Below, in pieces: positions 33,130-45,973 of a stretch of 64,000 nucleotides of DNA. Under the pieces are notes generated by a model. The model searched no databases. It was not told the DNA's origin and was given only the letters and a program-made list of their open reading frames with translations. The stretch lies in the NCBI GenBank assembly GCA_003415625.1, contig PYIU01000003.1:1302001-1366000 (forward strand), written 5' to 3'. A program made the position numbers and the translations under genes. The stretch is from Aquanectria penicillioides. Its lineage: Eukaryota > Ascomycota > Sordariomycetes > Hypocreales > Nectriaceae. The first letter of the stretch is position 1, and every line of letters begins with the position of its first letter.

Positions 33130-35465
33130 ATGGACGTCCAAGTGCCGGTTCAAGAGGTGCCAAACGAAGTCCCTGCCGCATACCTTACTCTCATTGACAA
33201 TCGATCCCAAAATCAGTCTCAGCGTATGCCTTCCTGTGAAACTGTCATTGCCCTCACAGTTATGCCCTCATGCTCCACTTCTGAGTGGCTCCTCTGACTG
33301 ATTCTAGAACTACTGCCAATCTGGGACCGCGAGATTTTCAAGATTGGGCGAGACCCACGATCAAAGTATGAGAATTTTTGAATTAATGCCTTTTTCTGTG
33401 TGCTCACAGAAATAGTGATCTAGCCATTGATAATGATCCATACTTCAATGTCTCGCGAAACCATTGTGAAGTATATGTTGTGGTATACGAGCCAACCATC
33501 AACCACGTTTACGTTAGAGATCGAAAGTCATCCAATGGAACCTACGTGAATGGAGAGATTATTGGGGTCGGCCCAGGTATCTCGCCTGGGTATCTTTTGC
33601 AAGACGGCGATGTTATTGAGATCCGCCCTCACTGGAGTTTCACAGTTGGCCAATGTCGACCACCGCCTCGCCAAGAACTAGATATCCTCCAGATGGAAGA
33701 GTGCAAGGTAAATTGTTGAGCCAACAAAAGGTCCAGATTGGCTAATTAATCTATGATACAGCTTTTTGCGGACACCTATCTTTTGACAAACCGGTGCCTT
33801 GGGCATGGAGCTGAGGCAGCTGTTCACTTAGCTATTGAGGTCGCCAGCAAAAAGCAATTGGTTTGCAAATTAGTCAACCTTGACAAGCTACACGGTAGAA
33901 ACACCACTGAAGAAATTCGACGCAAGTTTCAAGAAGCAGACATTCTACGGCAACTGCGACATGTAAGCCTGCTCGTTTACCTCGGAGGTTCCTAGCTCAA
34001 TCATTCGTAGCCAAATATCCTACCCTATGTCGACACAGTTAGGTCTCCACACTCACTGTTGGTTCCCCCCTGTCAATCGAGGACAAATCAACTGACATCG
34101 TTTAGCTACACATTCACTGAACTTGCCTCAGGAGGGGACCTTATGTCATTTATATATCGCCAAGACGCGATTAAAGAATTTGACTCTCGAATCATTATCC
34201 GCCAAATCATCCGAGGACTCGTATATCTTCATGACAAGGGCATAGTTCATCGCGACCTAAAACCAGAGAACATCTTGCTGGCATATTCACCCAAGATCGC
34301 TTATCACAGAGTGATGCTTGCCGATTTTGGAAACTCGGCCGTTCCGCGAAGAAGTCGAATGGTCACTATTGTAGGGACTGTGAACTACCAGGCCCCGTAA
34401 GTCTATTTATGCAGGATGTGTATAAGAGTTGCCAATTGCTTACTTGACGACAGGGAATTTCTCACCAACACGGAAGCCCATACATCGGCCGTCGACATTT
34501 GGTCTCTGGGCATTGTCAGTCTCCTCCTTCTGGCATCTGGGCCTGATCTTGAAATTCAGGATATCAATCGATTGAGCCAAATGGAAATCAGCATCTACCT
34601 CAGGAATACTTTTGCAAAAATTGATAAACAGCCGTCGAATAATGGGAAGAAGTTCCTTTGGGACTGTCTTCGGACCAACCCTCTCGCGAGGATAAATGCT
34701 CTTGACGCTGAACGCCATGATTGGCTCTGCACTCCCGAAAAACATTTGCGCTTCTTTCAGACGCTTGATGCCAAAATGATTTCAGACTGGAAATATACTG
34801 AAGAACTTAGACCAATACCTTTGGAATTACCTAGCTTGAAAACTAATCTGCCATTTTCACGGACGGAATCCGAGCCTCACTGCAGCCAGTATTTTGCAAC
34901 TGGAGCAACGTCGCCACCATCATCAACTCAGCCTGAAGGAATAGAACGGCTGCGTCCAACTGGACAAGCTATTGATGTAATTGACGAAACTTCTAATGAG
35001 GAATTGACTCACCCAAGTCTTCCAGTTCCAGAGCCGTATTTTTCAGACAAGTTAGAAATACACAGCACGCCGCTGGACAAACAAACTGCTCCAGATGGAC
35101 AGCCCCCATGGAATGGATTTGTCAAACCATCGCGTCCCGTACGTCGAAAGTCTTGTGTTAGTGGGAAGGACGTGAAAAGGATTCGAGTCCGAGATGATGC
35201 TCTGCTCCCACTGCCTAACCTTGATAGACACTTGAGACCTTCTGTCCTCGACCGTCACCATCGACAGAAGGTTCTTGACGAACTGGAGAAAACGAAAAAA
35301 AAGTTCTTGACCGAGATAGATCGGAGTATTCCAAGCACTCCACCAACTGTAGTGCACCCGCTCTTCACACCAAAGACTCCTCGAAAGCAAAAGCCCAGCG
35401 ACTACATGATGGCCATGTTGGCAATCCAACAACAACCGGGTGTTCCCCGAATAAAGTTTTCCTAA
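33130..35465 (+). CDS. FHA-domain serine/threonine protein kinase (Chk2/Rad53-like)
   Basis: The product has an N-terminal forkhead-associated domain (about residues 30-125), with GRDPRSK, SRNHCEVY and SSNGTYVNGE, which reads phosphothreonine. A kinase domain follows (about 150-430). The glycine loop is GHGAEAAVHLA (third Gly replaced), the beta3 Lys is in VCKLVN, the catalytic loop is HRDLKPEN, and DFGNS and VGTVNYQAPEF are present. DIWSLG is in place, so it is probably active. Seven exons: 33130-33223, 33308-33365, 33410-33707, 33762-33962, 34011-34042, 34106-34396 and 34454-35465. They sum to 661 codons plus stop. The C-terminal 230 residues are disordered and end GVPRIKFS. Codon third positions hold more A and T than in neighbouring genes. 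DNA-damage or meiotic checkpoint function (Rad53, Mek1, Dun1 types) is inferred from architecture; the orthologue is not certain. Confidence 0.88.
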
Positions 35466-35737
35466 TGCATGTTGACTGATAGTAGTGACTCTGGGCGTTG
35501 ATTAGTCCAAATATGCAGTATGATCTTGGGTTCCGGAGAACCAAATGGACGAAGTTGGGAATTATGGAAGTGCTTTCCTGAGAAACCTGAATTAATGAGT
35601 CAGCTACTACGTGGTAGTGGGGAAATTGGTCTCTTATACTACGGCCTGCTGGTTGGCCATTATCACAATGGATGGAAAGAAACGCATGGAACCTTGCCGG
35701 AAGATTAATTGCTAGCTCAAACAAGTAAGATTTTACG

Positions 35738-36766
35738 TCAGTCACTCCGTGGTGTGTTGGTGTTCATCAACTCCTTCGAACCCGTCTGTGCGAATATCCA
35801 TTTGGTCGGCTGACTGTTCAGCACATGGCGCCATTCTCGGGGCTCATAGTCTGGATCGTGGACGTTTTCGGGATAGTCATTGGTGTGCCATGCGTCGAGC
35901 GGTTTGACGAATCCATCTTTGCGTCTCATCGTCCAGAGATTCTCGACTAGGTCATGCAACTCAACCGCTGTCTCCTCAGTCTTGTCGCTTCGAAGATCTA
36001 AGCTTGCAAAAGTATAGAACTCGGGCATGTCTGGGTCATCATCTTGCCTCTTCACGACGCACTTGTCCCCGTGCCGCCTGCACCGCGTACATTCGTCCTT
36101 CCCCGCGTCGATGTACCTGGATTGCATGGTGCGTGAACATGGCATGCGCTTAGCTCGACACTGCAAGCATTTCCCTCTGCCAGACAAAGTGACCTTTTCC
36201 GGAGGCATCACCTTGGGACGCACCACGAGGGTGTTGATGGGGAAGCCCTCGACGTAGCGCAACTTGCTCGCCCGCTGCCGCATGTACAAGATGAATCCGA
36301 TCTCGTCCACTTTTCGCCACAGATCTGCGATCCTGTCCTCCCATTCCTCGTCAGTCTCACCATCAAGCCTTAAGAGCCCTCTCTTCTTGCGCTCCTCGTC
36401 GATGACATGGTCGATCTCGCCAACAAGCTCGTCGCTCGAGTGGTCCTCCGTAGATAGGGAGTCGAAGCGAAGGTTCTTGAACCCCCTTTGGAGCTCACGG
36501 ATGCGGTTGTTGAGATTTAGCTGGTAGACGGTTGCATCGTAGTCGGTTTTCGCCTGGCTGTAGCCCTCTTGAAATGCCTTCTCGACGCGCGGCGGCTCTC
36601 GATCTTCTTCAACCTCGCTGGCTACTCTGCGTTGCTCCGCGAGCGCAGCGATGACCTTGAGCAGCTCAAAGGGCTCGGCCTTGGTGACTGAAGCTTCACC
36701 ATCGGGGTCATGGTCAATGCAAGGACCTGAGTCTGGATTGGACATTGGCTCGCAATTGTTGCCCAT
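35738..36766 (-). CDS. Uncharacterised protein with internal Zn2Cys6-like cysteine array
   Basis: I do not recognise a named family. One exon, 342 codons. The N-terminal half is acidic and helical, with possible coiled-coil (TVYQLNLNNRIRELQRGFKN). The region at about residues 195-240 has C-x2-C-x6-C (CLQCRAKRMPC), 15 spacer residues, then C-x2-C-x6-C (CTRCRRHGDKC). This matches the spacing of a fungal binuclear zinc cluster, normally an N-terminal DNA-binding module, but here it lies internally and the spacer is at the long end. The C-terminal part (WHTNDYPENVHDPDYEPREW...) is Trp-rich. Convergent to the FHA kinase with 272 bp between stops. A transcription role is possible but unproven. Confidence 0.8.
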   Translation of the reverse strand: MGNNCEPMSNPDSGPCIDHDPDGEASVTKAEPFELLKVIAALAEQRRVASEVEEDREPPRVEKAFQEGYSQAKTDYDATVYQLNLNNRIRELQRGFKNLRFDSLSTEDHSSDELVGEIDHVIDEERKKRGLLRLDGETDEEWEDRIADLWRKVDEIGFILYMRQRASKLRYVEGFPINTLVVRPKVMPPEKVTLSGRGKCLQCRAKRMPCSRTMQSRYIDAGKDECTRCRRHGDKCVVKRQDDDPDMPEFYTFASLDLRSDKTEETAVELHDLVENLWTMRRKDGFVKPLDAWHTNDYPENVHDPDYEPREWRHVLNSQPTKWIFAQTGSKELMNTNTPRSD

Positions 36767-37847
36767 TGTGAATGCGTTGAAGTAATGTTATCCCAAAGAT
36801 GAACCCAGCGTGGGAACCATGGGGTTTCATGTTGATTTATCCTCTCGCTGAATTGACTTTACTTATGTAGCAAGTGCTGTAAAGAGAACAAGCCTTTGTC
36901 CTGAGTGAGAACAACGTATATGTCCCATGGGATTTATGAAGCCCGCAATTTGGATGTTCAAACACCACCAGAACTGACAAATATGAACAAAGTCTCGAGG
37001 GAAACCGACTGGGCTGGATAGTTTTTGTTTATGAGTAGTTTCCCCTTGTGGCTTGGATCGTATTTGCCAGACACCACTGTTGTGGTTTTTGACTATCAAC
37101 AAAGGACTGGATAGCCTAGATTTTCGACTAAAGAATGGCACAATTATTGGCGAGAGCCTCGAGACACGACAAAACCCACACCACACATTCACCTCATTAC
37201 AAAAGGAACCAGATAATCGGCTTCCCAAACCTAGTCATGCCATTTGTTGGAGTTGATTCTCCTCTTACGATCTCCTGCTTTCTTACTGTGACATGATGAG
37301 GCACCTCTGCAATCTGAGGCGACATGGCCGAAAAAAAAAAAGACTACACCCGCCCTTTCGTAACCTACACAATCAACAGACATCCTCGTGCCGATTTCCT
37401 TTGTCCCTTTGCCGCCTGAAAATTCTACGCACGCTTTCGATCGCCTTATTCTCCATCCAGCCCGTTCGTTGTTGGCCAACTCCCAGTAAACCCAATGAGC
37501 GGTAAACGAGCTGCCAATTCCCAGACCCCGTGGGTTCAAAGCCAAATGAGAAACAGTATAAAACAGCAAAAATCCAAAAGAAAAAGTAAAAAACGCCGAC
37601 CAATGAGTTACTTCTCTGCCTGAATGAGCCATGGTCCAAAAAAACGCCCGCTTCCTAAACTCGGCGACAATCTGTGGGCTAGCTCCAGTGAGCTGCGGGC
37701 CAGAGTTCCCCGTGACGCCATGAAGAGTCCAAATGGGTTAGCGAATAAAAACAGGAAAGCCGTGGGGCTTTGCAGAATGGTAATGTAGGTATCATCGCAT
37801 CATATGTGAAGCATTGCGAATAGTAGAGTGGAGTCGTCGAGTCGAAA
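36767..37847. other. Intergenic region between the Zn2Cys6-like gene and ATG1
   Basis: The region lies upstream of the 35738-36766 gene and downstream of ATG1, both on the minus strand. No gene is supported. AT-rich segments near 36840 and 37030-37130 and an A10-like run near 37330 were seen. Confidence 0.5.
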
Positions 37848-40800
37848 TCAAGACGACGCATGTGAGGGAACGCTGCGCGGAGTCACATCTCCACTGCGTC
37901 TGCGCCCTGCGCCCTGCTGAGCGTACTGGGCTTTGCTGTTGGCCTCAGCAATCATCTGTTGTTTCTTGCGGACAGTAGCAAGTCTGCTGGTGATCATTTT
38001 GATCACTGCAATTCTGTTAGCCCTCTCCTCCAATTTTTATTGCGAGCCAACTGGGAGGTGGTGAAGGGGGGGATTCGACTTACTCTTCCGGACGTGAGCC
38101 TCCTCGTCGCTGTCCAGGTCACCGCTCGCCTCCTTTGCGGGATCCCTTTCAGCATCCTTTCCTGAGCCTAGCTTTCTCTTGTCCGTATTGCCATCATCAT
38201 CGATATCCAAAACGGCCTCGAGCATCCGAATAGCGGTGATGTATGAAATTTCGCATCCCTGAAGGTTCTCGTTGGTGACTTCATCGATGGCCGCTGCCCG
38301 ACTCATCTCTAGTGCGCGGTCATACATCAACTTCTCGGCGCTGATGCCGGGTGTCAGGTAGACCTGCTTCACCCCTGAGCCTGCTGAGGATGCAATAGAC
38401 TCCGTGCCGTGGTTGGAGGGATGACTGGGGTGATCCTCCGGCAGCTGTTTTTGAGCCTCAATGAGCTTGAGTCGGACTACTTCCGACTTCTCCAGGACTT
38501 CGTTGAAGCGCTGCCTGACCCACTGCACAACAGCGTTGATGCGCTGGACGACTGATTGAGCAACTGCGGCCGAGACCCCGGTGCTGCTCTCGGCTCGGCT
38601 CCTCTTGGACCACCAAAGGCTGGCGATATCCATTGCTCGAGCAAGCAATGTAAGCGATTTCACGTAGAGAACCAAGGCCTCCTCGGACAAGGAAACAACT
38701 GCCTCCATTGTCAAGAGGTCCTCCTCGGGGGTCATCTGTTCAGCGTCGATACCGCCCAAGCCGTGATCTGCAGAGGGAGCCATAGGAACGAGCTGTTTGT
38801 ACTTGACTTCGGCAAATCCATAGACGCAGTCGCTCCTAGTTGCCAGATCCTCGATGGCTTGCGCAGCCCGTCCATCTTCATCTGTTATCTGCGTATTCCT
38901 CCCATCGCCTAGAAGTCCAGCCGAGGTCGAGGGAGTTGGATAGGCTGGGAAAGCTTGGTACAGTGGTGGTGACTGGCCCTTGGTGCCCCGCAGAGGGGGA
39001 ACCTTGAAACCAAACAGGCGTAGACTGGCGTCTTGGATGGCCTTGGAAATGGCGCTTGAGGCTGATCCGGGACTAGCGGAAAGACCCTTTTCATAAGAAG
39101 ATCGCCGGTCATGCCGTCCCTGAGCCACGAGAGCCGTTCGCGATGACGGTGTGGGGATCGCGCCTGTTGGCGTAGCTGAAGTCCCCTGAGTGTGTCTTCG
39201 ACCGAGGTGCCCTGACCGTGGTGAACCAGCACCTTGCTGAGAGCCATATCTCTCGTTCGCTGCCAGCTCGTCAGCCAGAGCGTTGACTTCAACGTGTCGC
39301 CTTTCTACGACCACGTATTCTCGTTCGAGCGCCACATCTTGAGCGGCTCTTTCTTCCTCGGTCAGGGGCTTGCTGTTAGCTGTTCGTGCTCTTCGGGTCT
39401 CGTTGAGGAGAGAATTAGGGGGAGAAACGTTGTCGCGATTCGGAACTCTCTCGGGGAATCGGTGTTGAGTCGGCAGCGATGAGGTATGTTGAGGAACCGG
39501 ACGACGGATCCCCAGGCCTTCGCCGACTTCGCGGGGTGAGTTAGCCAGTCGATGGCCGTCGCCTGATTGCCGCTGATACCGACCTTCGCCGGGGCTTCCG
39601 GTCTGGGGTGACCGGGGGTGGCCATCCCGAGGAGACCGAGCGCCTGTCCCTTCCCTGGGCGATTCATTTCCGGATAACCGTCTGAGTCGAGGAGACGAGG
39701 GTAGTGTCTCGCCCTGGTGGATAGTTCGCAGCTCACGTGGCTCTTGCTTGACTGGCTTAGGAATATCATCCTCAACAAGGCCAGGGATATCATCTGTGAC
39801 GACATGGTGGGTAAAAAAGTTCTCGAAGCTCAGTCGCTCGACAGGGCTTCGTTTTAGCAAACTTCGAATCAGCGCCTTAAGATCTGCGCTGATGAATACT
39901 TCTCGCGGGAACTTGATGACGTCTTCGGCGGCCTCGATCTTCCTCAGCAACTCGACGTGGTTTCTAGCCCGGAAAGGAGGGCGACCGGTTGCCATCTCGT
40001 ACAAGACGGTACCGACAGACCACAGATCCGCCTTGGCATCATACCGTTCGTAACGAAGAATCTCAGGGGCCATGTACAGGGGCGATCCACAGAGGGTATC
40101 GGCCAGGGAGGTTGAAGGCAGCACACGGGCGAATCCGAAGTCGGCTAGTTTTAGCATGGGCAAAGAGGCGAGTCCGGAGACGGGGATGAGTGAATCCTGG
40201 CTCGCTTGCATGATGGGGCGGCCCCGTTGATCTCGGAAAGCCTGAGAGGGAAGTAGCAATAAATTTTGCGGCTTGACATCTCGATGAACATAATTTTTGC
40301 TTCGCAAGAACTCGAGGGCGCTGGTGAGTTGCTTGAGGAAATGTCGAATGACGACCTCGTGGAGGCCGGAGTTCGGAGCACTGGGGTATTTGCGGGCCAT
40401 ATCGTGGGTTGCGGGGTGTGTGGCGAGCTTATCGCGCTTCTTGATAAACAGAGACAGGTCGCCGAGCTCGCAGTACTCCATAATGAGGTTGATGTGTGTG
40501 GCGGATTCGACGCAGTCATGGAGGGCGACGATGTGAGGATGGCGGAGCGTCTTGAGGATCTGAATTTCGCCATAGAGGTTTTCCCTGAGCTTCTTGTTAA
40601 GTCGTTCAAGTTCAACCGATTTAATGGCCACGGCAGCCTTGGTCTCCTGTTTGATGCGTATTAGCTACTAGAAACAGAAACAATGGCGTTTTCGAGAGGG
40701 GCTCGAGACATGCGGAGCTGTGGAACGCATGGAGGGGGAGGTTTGGCTGGTCGCAGAGAGGCGACACCAGCACCATGACACCACAGCTGGATGCCATGAT

Positions 40801-40989
40801 GGGAGAGGATGGGAGGCATAGGCGGGACACAAACGAAGGGGGAAGGGATGGTCGCACCTTGTGCCAGCCCAGATAGACCTGAGCGAAACTGCCTTTGCCA
40901 ATCTCTGATCCAATGTTGAACTGTCCGATAGACCGTCCTCCCGACTTTCTGGAGCTCTGGGAGGCGGAAGCCTCTGGGTGGCCCGCCAT
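37848..40989 (-). CDS. ATG1: Autophagy-initiating serine/threonine kinase Atg1
   Basis: Atg1 starts autophagosome formation with Atg13 and the Atg17 scaffold. Three exons, 40989-40858, 40646-38084 and 38005-37848, give 950 residues. The kinase domain spans about 25-330: [60 protein letters not shown] and the typical C-lobe. A long disordered Ser/Pro/Arg-rich linker follows (330-640). It includes [15 protein letters not shown] near residue 486; the YVVV core matches the Atg8-interacting motif of yeast Atg1. The C-terminal tandem MIT-like region (about 650-900) is helical and should bind Atg13. The last intron (38083-38006) has a phase-1 GTAAGT donor; the 211-nt first intron separates the glycine loop from the beta3 Lys. 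The gene has an exceptionally long gene-free upstream side. Confidence 0.96.
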
Positions 40990-42352
40990 GCTTCCTGATG
41001 GAGTTGTCGGCGACAGGAAGACAGTCGGAGTGGAGTAAAGCCCTAAGGCCTATGAAATTCGAAAGACGTCGGCCGGTGATGGGGTCGTCATGTAATCGAT
41101 GAAATCAAGAAGCGGTCGCGAAGGTCGGGGATGTACAAGGAGGGTGGGGAACAGCTGGGATGGCGAGGTGGGAGGACAAGGTGCGAGTCGAGACAGCGAG
41201 GGAGGTTGCAACTGGGACGCGGTTTGACTGTTGACGGGACAAGCAGTCGGTGTGGTGAGGGCAGGATACGGGATGGCCGAGGCTGAAGGGTGGAAATTCG
41301 AGAGTGGACCTGCTAGTGCGTATCTGCTGCAGAGTCGAGGCACAAGTGTTAGTGGATGCAGGGTCGATGAGGTGCGAAGAATGCGACGAAGATGAAGCGT
41401 CGAGAATGAGAAGGCGGCGACGAGAAGAGACGATGATGGAAAAGGTGAGCGGGGATGTATGAATGAATGAAGAACAAAACAGCGGGTATGCGGTTATGGT
41501 GCAATGAGCGTATGACGGTGATCTGGGGATGGGATTACGGAAGAAGGGTGGTGGTGGTGGTAGTAGTAGTAGAGAAGCGCATAGACGGGCTAGAAGACGC
41601 TGGACCGGGGAACAGAATGGGGATTGGGGTGGATTGGTAAACGATAGTGAAGCGTGAATGGTGGACAGGTGACTAACACAATGAGGCGTCTGGGAGGCGT
41701 TGGCGGCGCCTAGATATGAAGCGGCCGTTGGAATCGAGAGCGCAATCGGAGTAGAGGCGACCAGATGCTTGACGTCTCGAGGCCCGGGCCGGTGCCGATG
41801 GAAGGGGGGAATCGACAGCGACGAAGAGAGTGCGAGTCAAGACGATGCAGCAGGAGATGGGTAGAAAAAAGGAGAAGAAGGGCGGTGACGCGGGGAGATG
41901 TCGTCGAAGTCGGGCCTGGTGGCGTCGTGTGCGTCGGGACTGATTGTAGCTCGAGATAGGGGAGGGGTGTGGTCGTGTGTGGTGCTTGGTGCTTGGGTGC
42001 CAACTAAAGTGCTGGGTGGTGGTAGCAGAAAGTTGCGTCACGATTGATTGAGAGGGCGGGAGCGGCAACGGACGCGGCGGACCTAAAAAGAGGGACGAAT
42101 GGTGGGGACCCGAGAGAGGGAGGGCGAGAGTGAGTGAGAGCGAGAGAGAGATAGAGAGGCCAAAAAAAAAAAAGATGCCGGGGGTGGGAGGAAGATGAAT
42201 GAGATGGCGATGGATGCGAACTTGGGGGGGATGATGGGTGGGGAGGGACGGGGGAAATAAAAAAAAATAAAAAGAAGAAGAAAGAGAACGAGAGAGGAGG
42301 AGGGAGATATGCAGCGGCAGGCAGAGAGGATAACAGAGGCAGATGCTCGAGG

Positions 42353-42358
<6 letters not shown>

Positions 42359-42387
<29 letters not shown>
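42359..42387. repeat. (GA)n microsatellite in an A/G-rich tract upstream of ATG1
   Basis: About 29 nt of perfect GA dinucleotides inside a long purine-rich tract on the plus strand. It would be a pyrimidine tract in the ATG1 sense strand, typical of long fungal leaders. Confidence 0.9.
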
Positions 42388-42389
<2 letters not shown>

Positions 42390-45300
42390 ACAGAGAGAGA
42401 AGAGAAAAGTAGAGCTCTCCCCAGAGTGAGCGAGGTGAGCCAGTGAGTAAGTAAATGCAAGGCGTGTGTCGTGAGCGTAGGTAAAGCAAAAGTAAAGCTG
42501 CGCGCCGGGTTTCTAGAAGAGAGCCAGCAGTAAACGGAGAGACGATGGGGATGCATCATGGGTTGGGGCCCGTCAAGTGTGGGTGGGGTGGGTATCCCGG
42601 GCGGCGAGGGTAACATGGCGGCCAGGTACCGGCGCTGTGCGGCTGTCATAGAATCGGTACTTACCAGAGCGGGTGTCATCAGGTACCCCACCCTTTTACA
42701 CACCTCTGCAGCACCTCTGGAGCGCCATTGGGGCTGGAGGGTTGGAAGGGGACCTTTCAGGGCGTGGCAGCTACGGAGCTAGTCTGCCCAACTACCGCAA
42801 TCGCTGCTGTCTTGTGCTGTCCTGGCCTATTGGAGAATGACTGGGCCAAGCCCGCAGGGGGGCGTGGAGGGTGGAGGGTGGAGGGTGGAGGACGGTGGAG
42901 GACGGGTGGGTGATGGACCAGGCAGGGGGGAGGAGGGGATGGGGATACGTACCGACTGCATGTCGCAGCAGTACTTGTGCCCGAAGTGGCTCCCGCATTG
43001 ATACTGGAGGTACCGCCTGGACCAGCCGCAAGGCCACGCGCAACCACCTGACGCACTGACGCAGGGGATCTCACCTCCAGGGCTTTCCAGAGCTCCAGGC
43101 CTCCCTCCCCCACGGGCTGGCAAGGGCACTCACTCCATCACTGAGTGGATGGATGACCGAGTTGGATGTGAACTCGTGATCGCATTTTCTAACCCGCTGA
43201 GGTGGGCAAGGGAGGAATGGCGGGAGGCAAAAGCCCAAAGCCCAAAGACCAAAGCCCAGAGACCAAGGAAGAGAGCTGAGAGCACCCGCCGCACTCAGTT
43301 TGGTTCCTGTACGACGCCCAAACGGCACGGGGACTCCGACCAACGGAGAGCCAGTGCCTCTGTCACACTACATGTTATCCATCCCCAGGCTTGGCCAGGG
43401 CGGTATGTACACTCGCTGCTTGGTTATCTAGATGCCTCGCCTCCCTCGACCGCCTCTGTGCGCGCGCGCAGTCGTTTCTCTCTCTCAGCCTCTGACCAGG
43501 GTTACTTTTGGCTTGGCCTGGCCGTGACGACTCTCTGTTTCGTTCGTGCTCTCTCTGCTTGCCTGCCTGCTGTGCGTGCCGGAGACTTAGCTCGAGTAGG
43601 ACCCTTTAGCGACAAGCCAAAACCAGCCCCCCCAGCAATGCAAGGACTCGGTCAATCAGTCACATCCCGATAGAGAGGGTCACAGTCACAGCACAGGAGT
43701 CATCGGTAGACGCATTCGCCCAAACACACATCACCACAAGAAGCCTGCCTATCCCCCGACTTCCGCCCATCATCAGGCTGGCAGCCCGTCGAGACAAGGC
43801 CCAGCGAAGTTCAGAGCCGCCCCACCACACCTTTTCAACCTTCAACCTGGATGGATGGGGCCGTCTGTCCAAAATAGTCCCGTGTATGGTTAAGCTGCTG
43901 GTGCTCACGGTGCTCGTGGAACTCGCCCAGTACATGCCATACATGCATCAATACATGGTAGTAGGTAGCGCAAGTACAGTGCATGGCATGGCGGATTGCG
44001 GTATATGGTGCATACTGTGTAGTACGTGACTGCGCCGCCCTAGGAGTCAAACTTGCCGAGCCGTGGGCCTCGCCTCAGGGACGTCCTATGGTCCTCTGGA
44101 AGCTACGCAAGGCAGATGGCAGCCCGCACATGTAGGCCTCTGGCCCCCATCCGGGCAGGGCATGATGATTGGCCGGCGTTGCTTATGCTGCTTGTCGTCG
44201 TCGTCGTTGTTGTTGTTGTTCACGTTGCTGCTGGCCGCCGATGACGATGATGTCCTGCTTGGTGCTTGGCCCACGGCCGGCTGCTGGCTGGCTGGCTGGC
44301 TGGCTGGACACCCCTCTCGGCTACATGCCATGCGAGGCCGTGTCAAGCCTGTACGGAGTACAGTAGCTACAACTTTGTCCGTTACCTCGCCCCCCGTCCT
44401 TGTTCCCAGCCTTCGAGGCTGCGCGGGTTGACGAGCTACCAGTGCACTATCGAGTTTGAGTGCCAACTGCTGGGTCACTCCCTCCGAGGCGTTTTGTTTT
44501 ATGGTTTCGCCTACGGAGAAGGTCGGCGCCTGTTGTCTGCCAAGCCAAGCCGGACAGAACGGGCCATTGGATCGCCGCCTGTCTCTCTCTCCCTCTTCCT
44601 TGGCCTCTCTCTGTCTCTGTCTCTCTCTTATCCTGCTCTCTCTGGCCTTGGCTTTCTGATAAGACCTGGCCTAGTAGTAGTTGTCGTGTTGTATGGCCCC
44701 TCCCCAATAAAAAAAAACCAAAAAAAAAACAAAAAAAACCTACCTTTCCCCCCCTTCCACTTCCAAACACGCCCCCCAGACCAGACCAGACCAGACCGAC
44801 CGGCCCGGCCGTCATGGGGCACGGCGGTTCGTGAGTCGTGAGTCGTGATGGGGACCCAGCGCTTATCGTTGGCCCGTGGGTGTGGTTCACTTACAGTCAG
44901 TCCCACCCCCAGTCCGTATCTCATCCCCATCCTCTCGCCATCTCCGCCAATTCTTGTTCTTGCGGCGGCTACCGACAAAAATCGATGGCGTTCGTGGATG
45001 GATAGGACACCGTCCGAGCGAGGTCAGCGGCCTTCTGGCTGGCCTGCATGAACGATTGAGCTTCCCGATGGCGAAATCTCGGATTCTCGTGAGGGACCGG
45101 GCACAAGACGACGGGGAGGTGGTCCAGACAGGTCAAGTCAATGGCGTCAGCAGACACAACCTCGTTCGCCATGAAGCACGCCAGAACACCACCGACAGAC
45201 GAGGACGCTCTTGTTTTGGTTTAGACTTCCCCCCTTATTTTGCCTTCACTCTCCTTTGGTAAGCAAGCAAAAGGGCATACGTATGCTGCTTGGCAGATTT

Positions 45301-45937
45301 GATGGACGGATAATCTACAGCATCCATGGCCTCGACGGCAGGACGATAACGAGCAGCAAAGCGGCTCAGCAGCAACGACAAGCGTCACTAACAAAACGAG
45401 ATAGTCGTATCAACGCCAGCCCCAGCGTCCCACGTTATCATCCATGTTGCTTCCGCTGCCGCCGCCGCCGCTGCTGCTGCAACATGTGCCACGGCATGCC
45501 ATGGCCGCCGTCTCGCCAACCCTCAAACGGCCGGCCCACTCCCCCCCGATCGCCGTAGCCCCATTCCCTTCCAGGCCAGGCCGCCCAAACGGACCCCAGC
45601 GGGTTCCCCAAACGGGTGACGGCAGATGCAGGATGAGCCACCAGGGTGCAGCAGGACTTCTCGTACATGGGTGCAGCAAGCAAGCGTGCGTGCTTGCGCG
45701 CGTGTGCTGCGAGTGTGAGCGTGAGCGTGAGATACCTAGATAGATAAAACCAACCCAAACGGGGCGCATCCAGACCTTGATAGGGCCTCGGGATATGAGC
45801 TGAGACGAGTTCAAAAGGGCGCGGCCAGGGGGGGGGGGGGCGAAGCAGAAACAAAAAACACGTATCGATGTGTTGGTGAGCATTTAAAAAAGACAAAGAG
45901 AAGGAGAGAAGATTAAAGCACGCACCCGCTGTTGCTG

Positions 45938-45973
45938 CTATTGCTATTGCTATTGCTATTGCTATTGCTATTG
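45938..45973. repeat. Hexanucleotide array (CTATTG)6
   Basis: Six perfect consecutive CTATTG units, flanked by imperfect GTTGCTG and CTACTA sequences. It lies in gene-free DNA. Confidence 0.95.

Noticed and set aside
42083..42703. 206-codon minus-strand frame upstream of ATG1
   Set aside because: It is Ser/Leu/Phe-rich because it reads a purine/pyrimidine tract, including the GA microsatellite.
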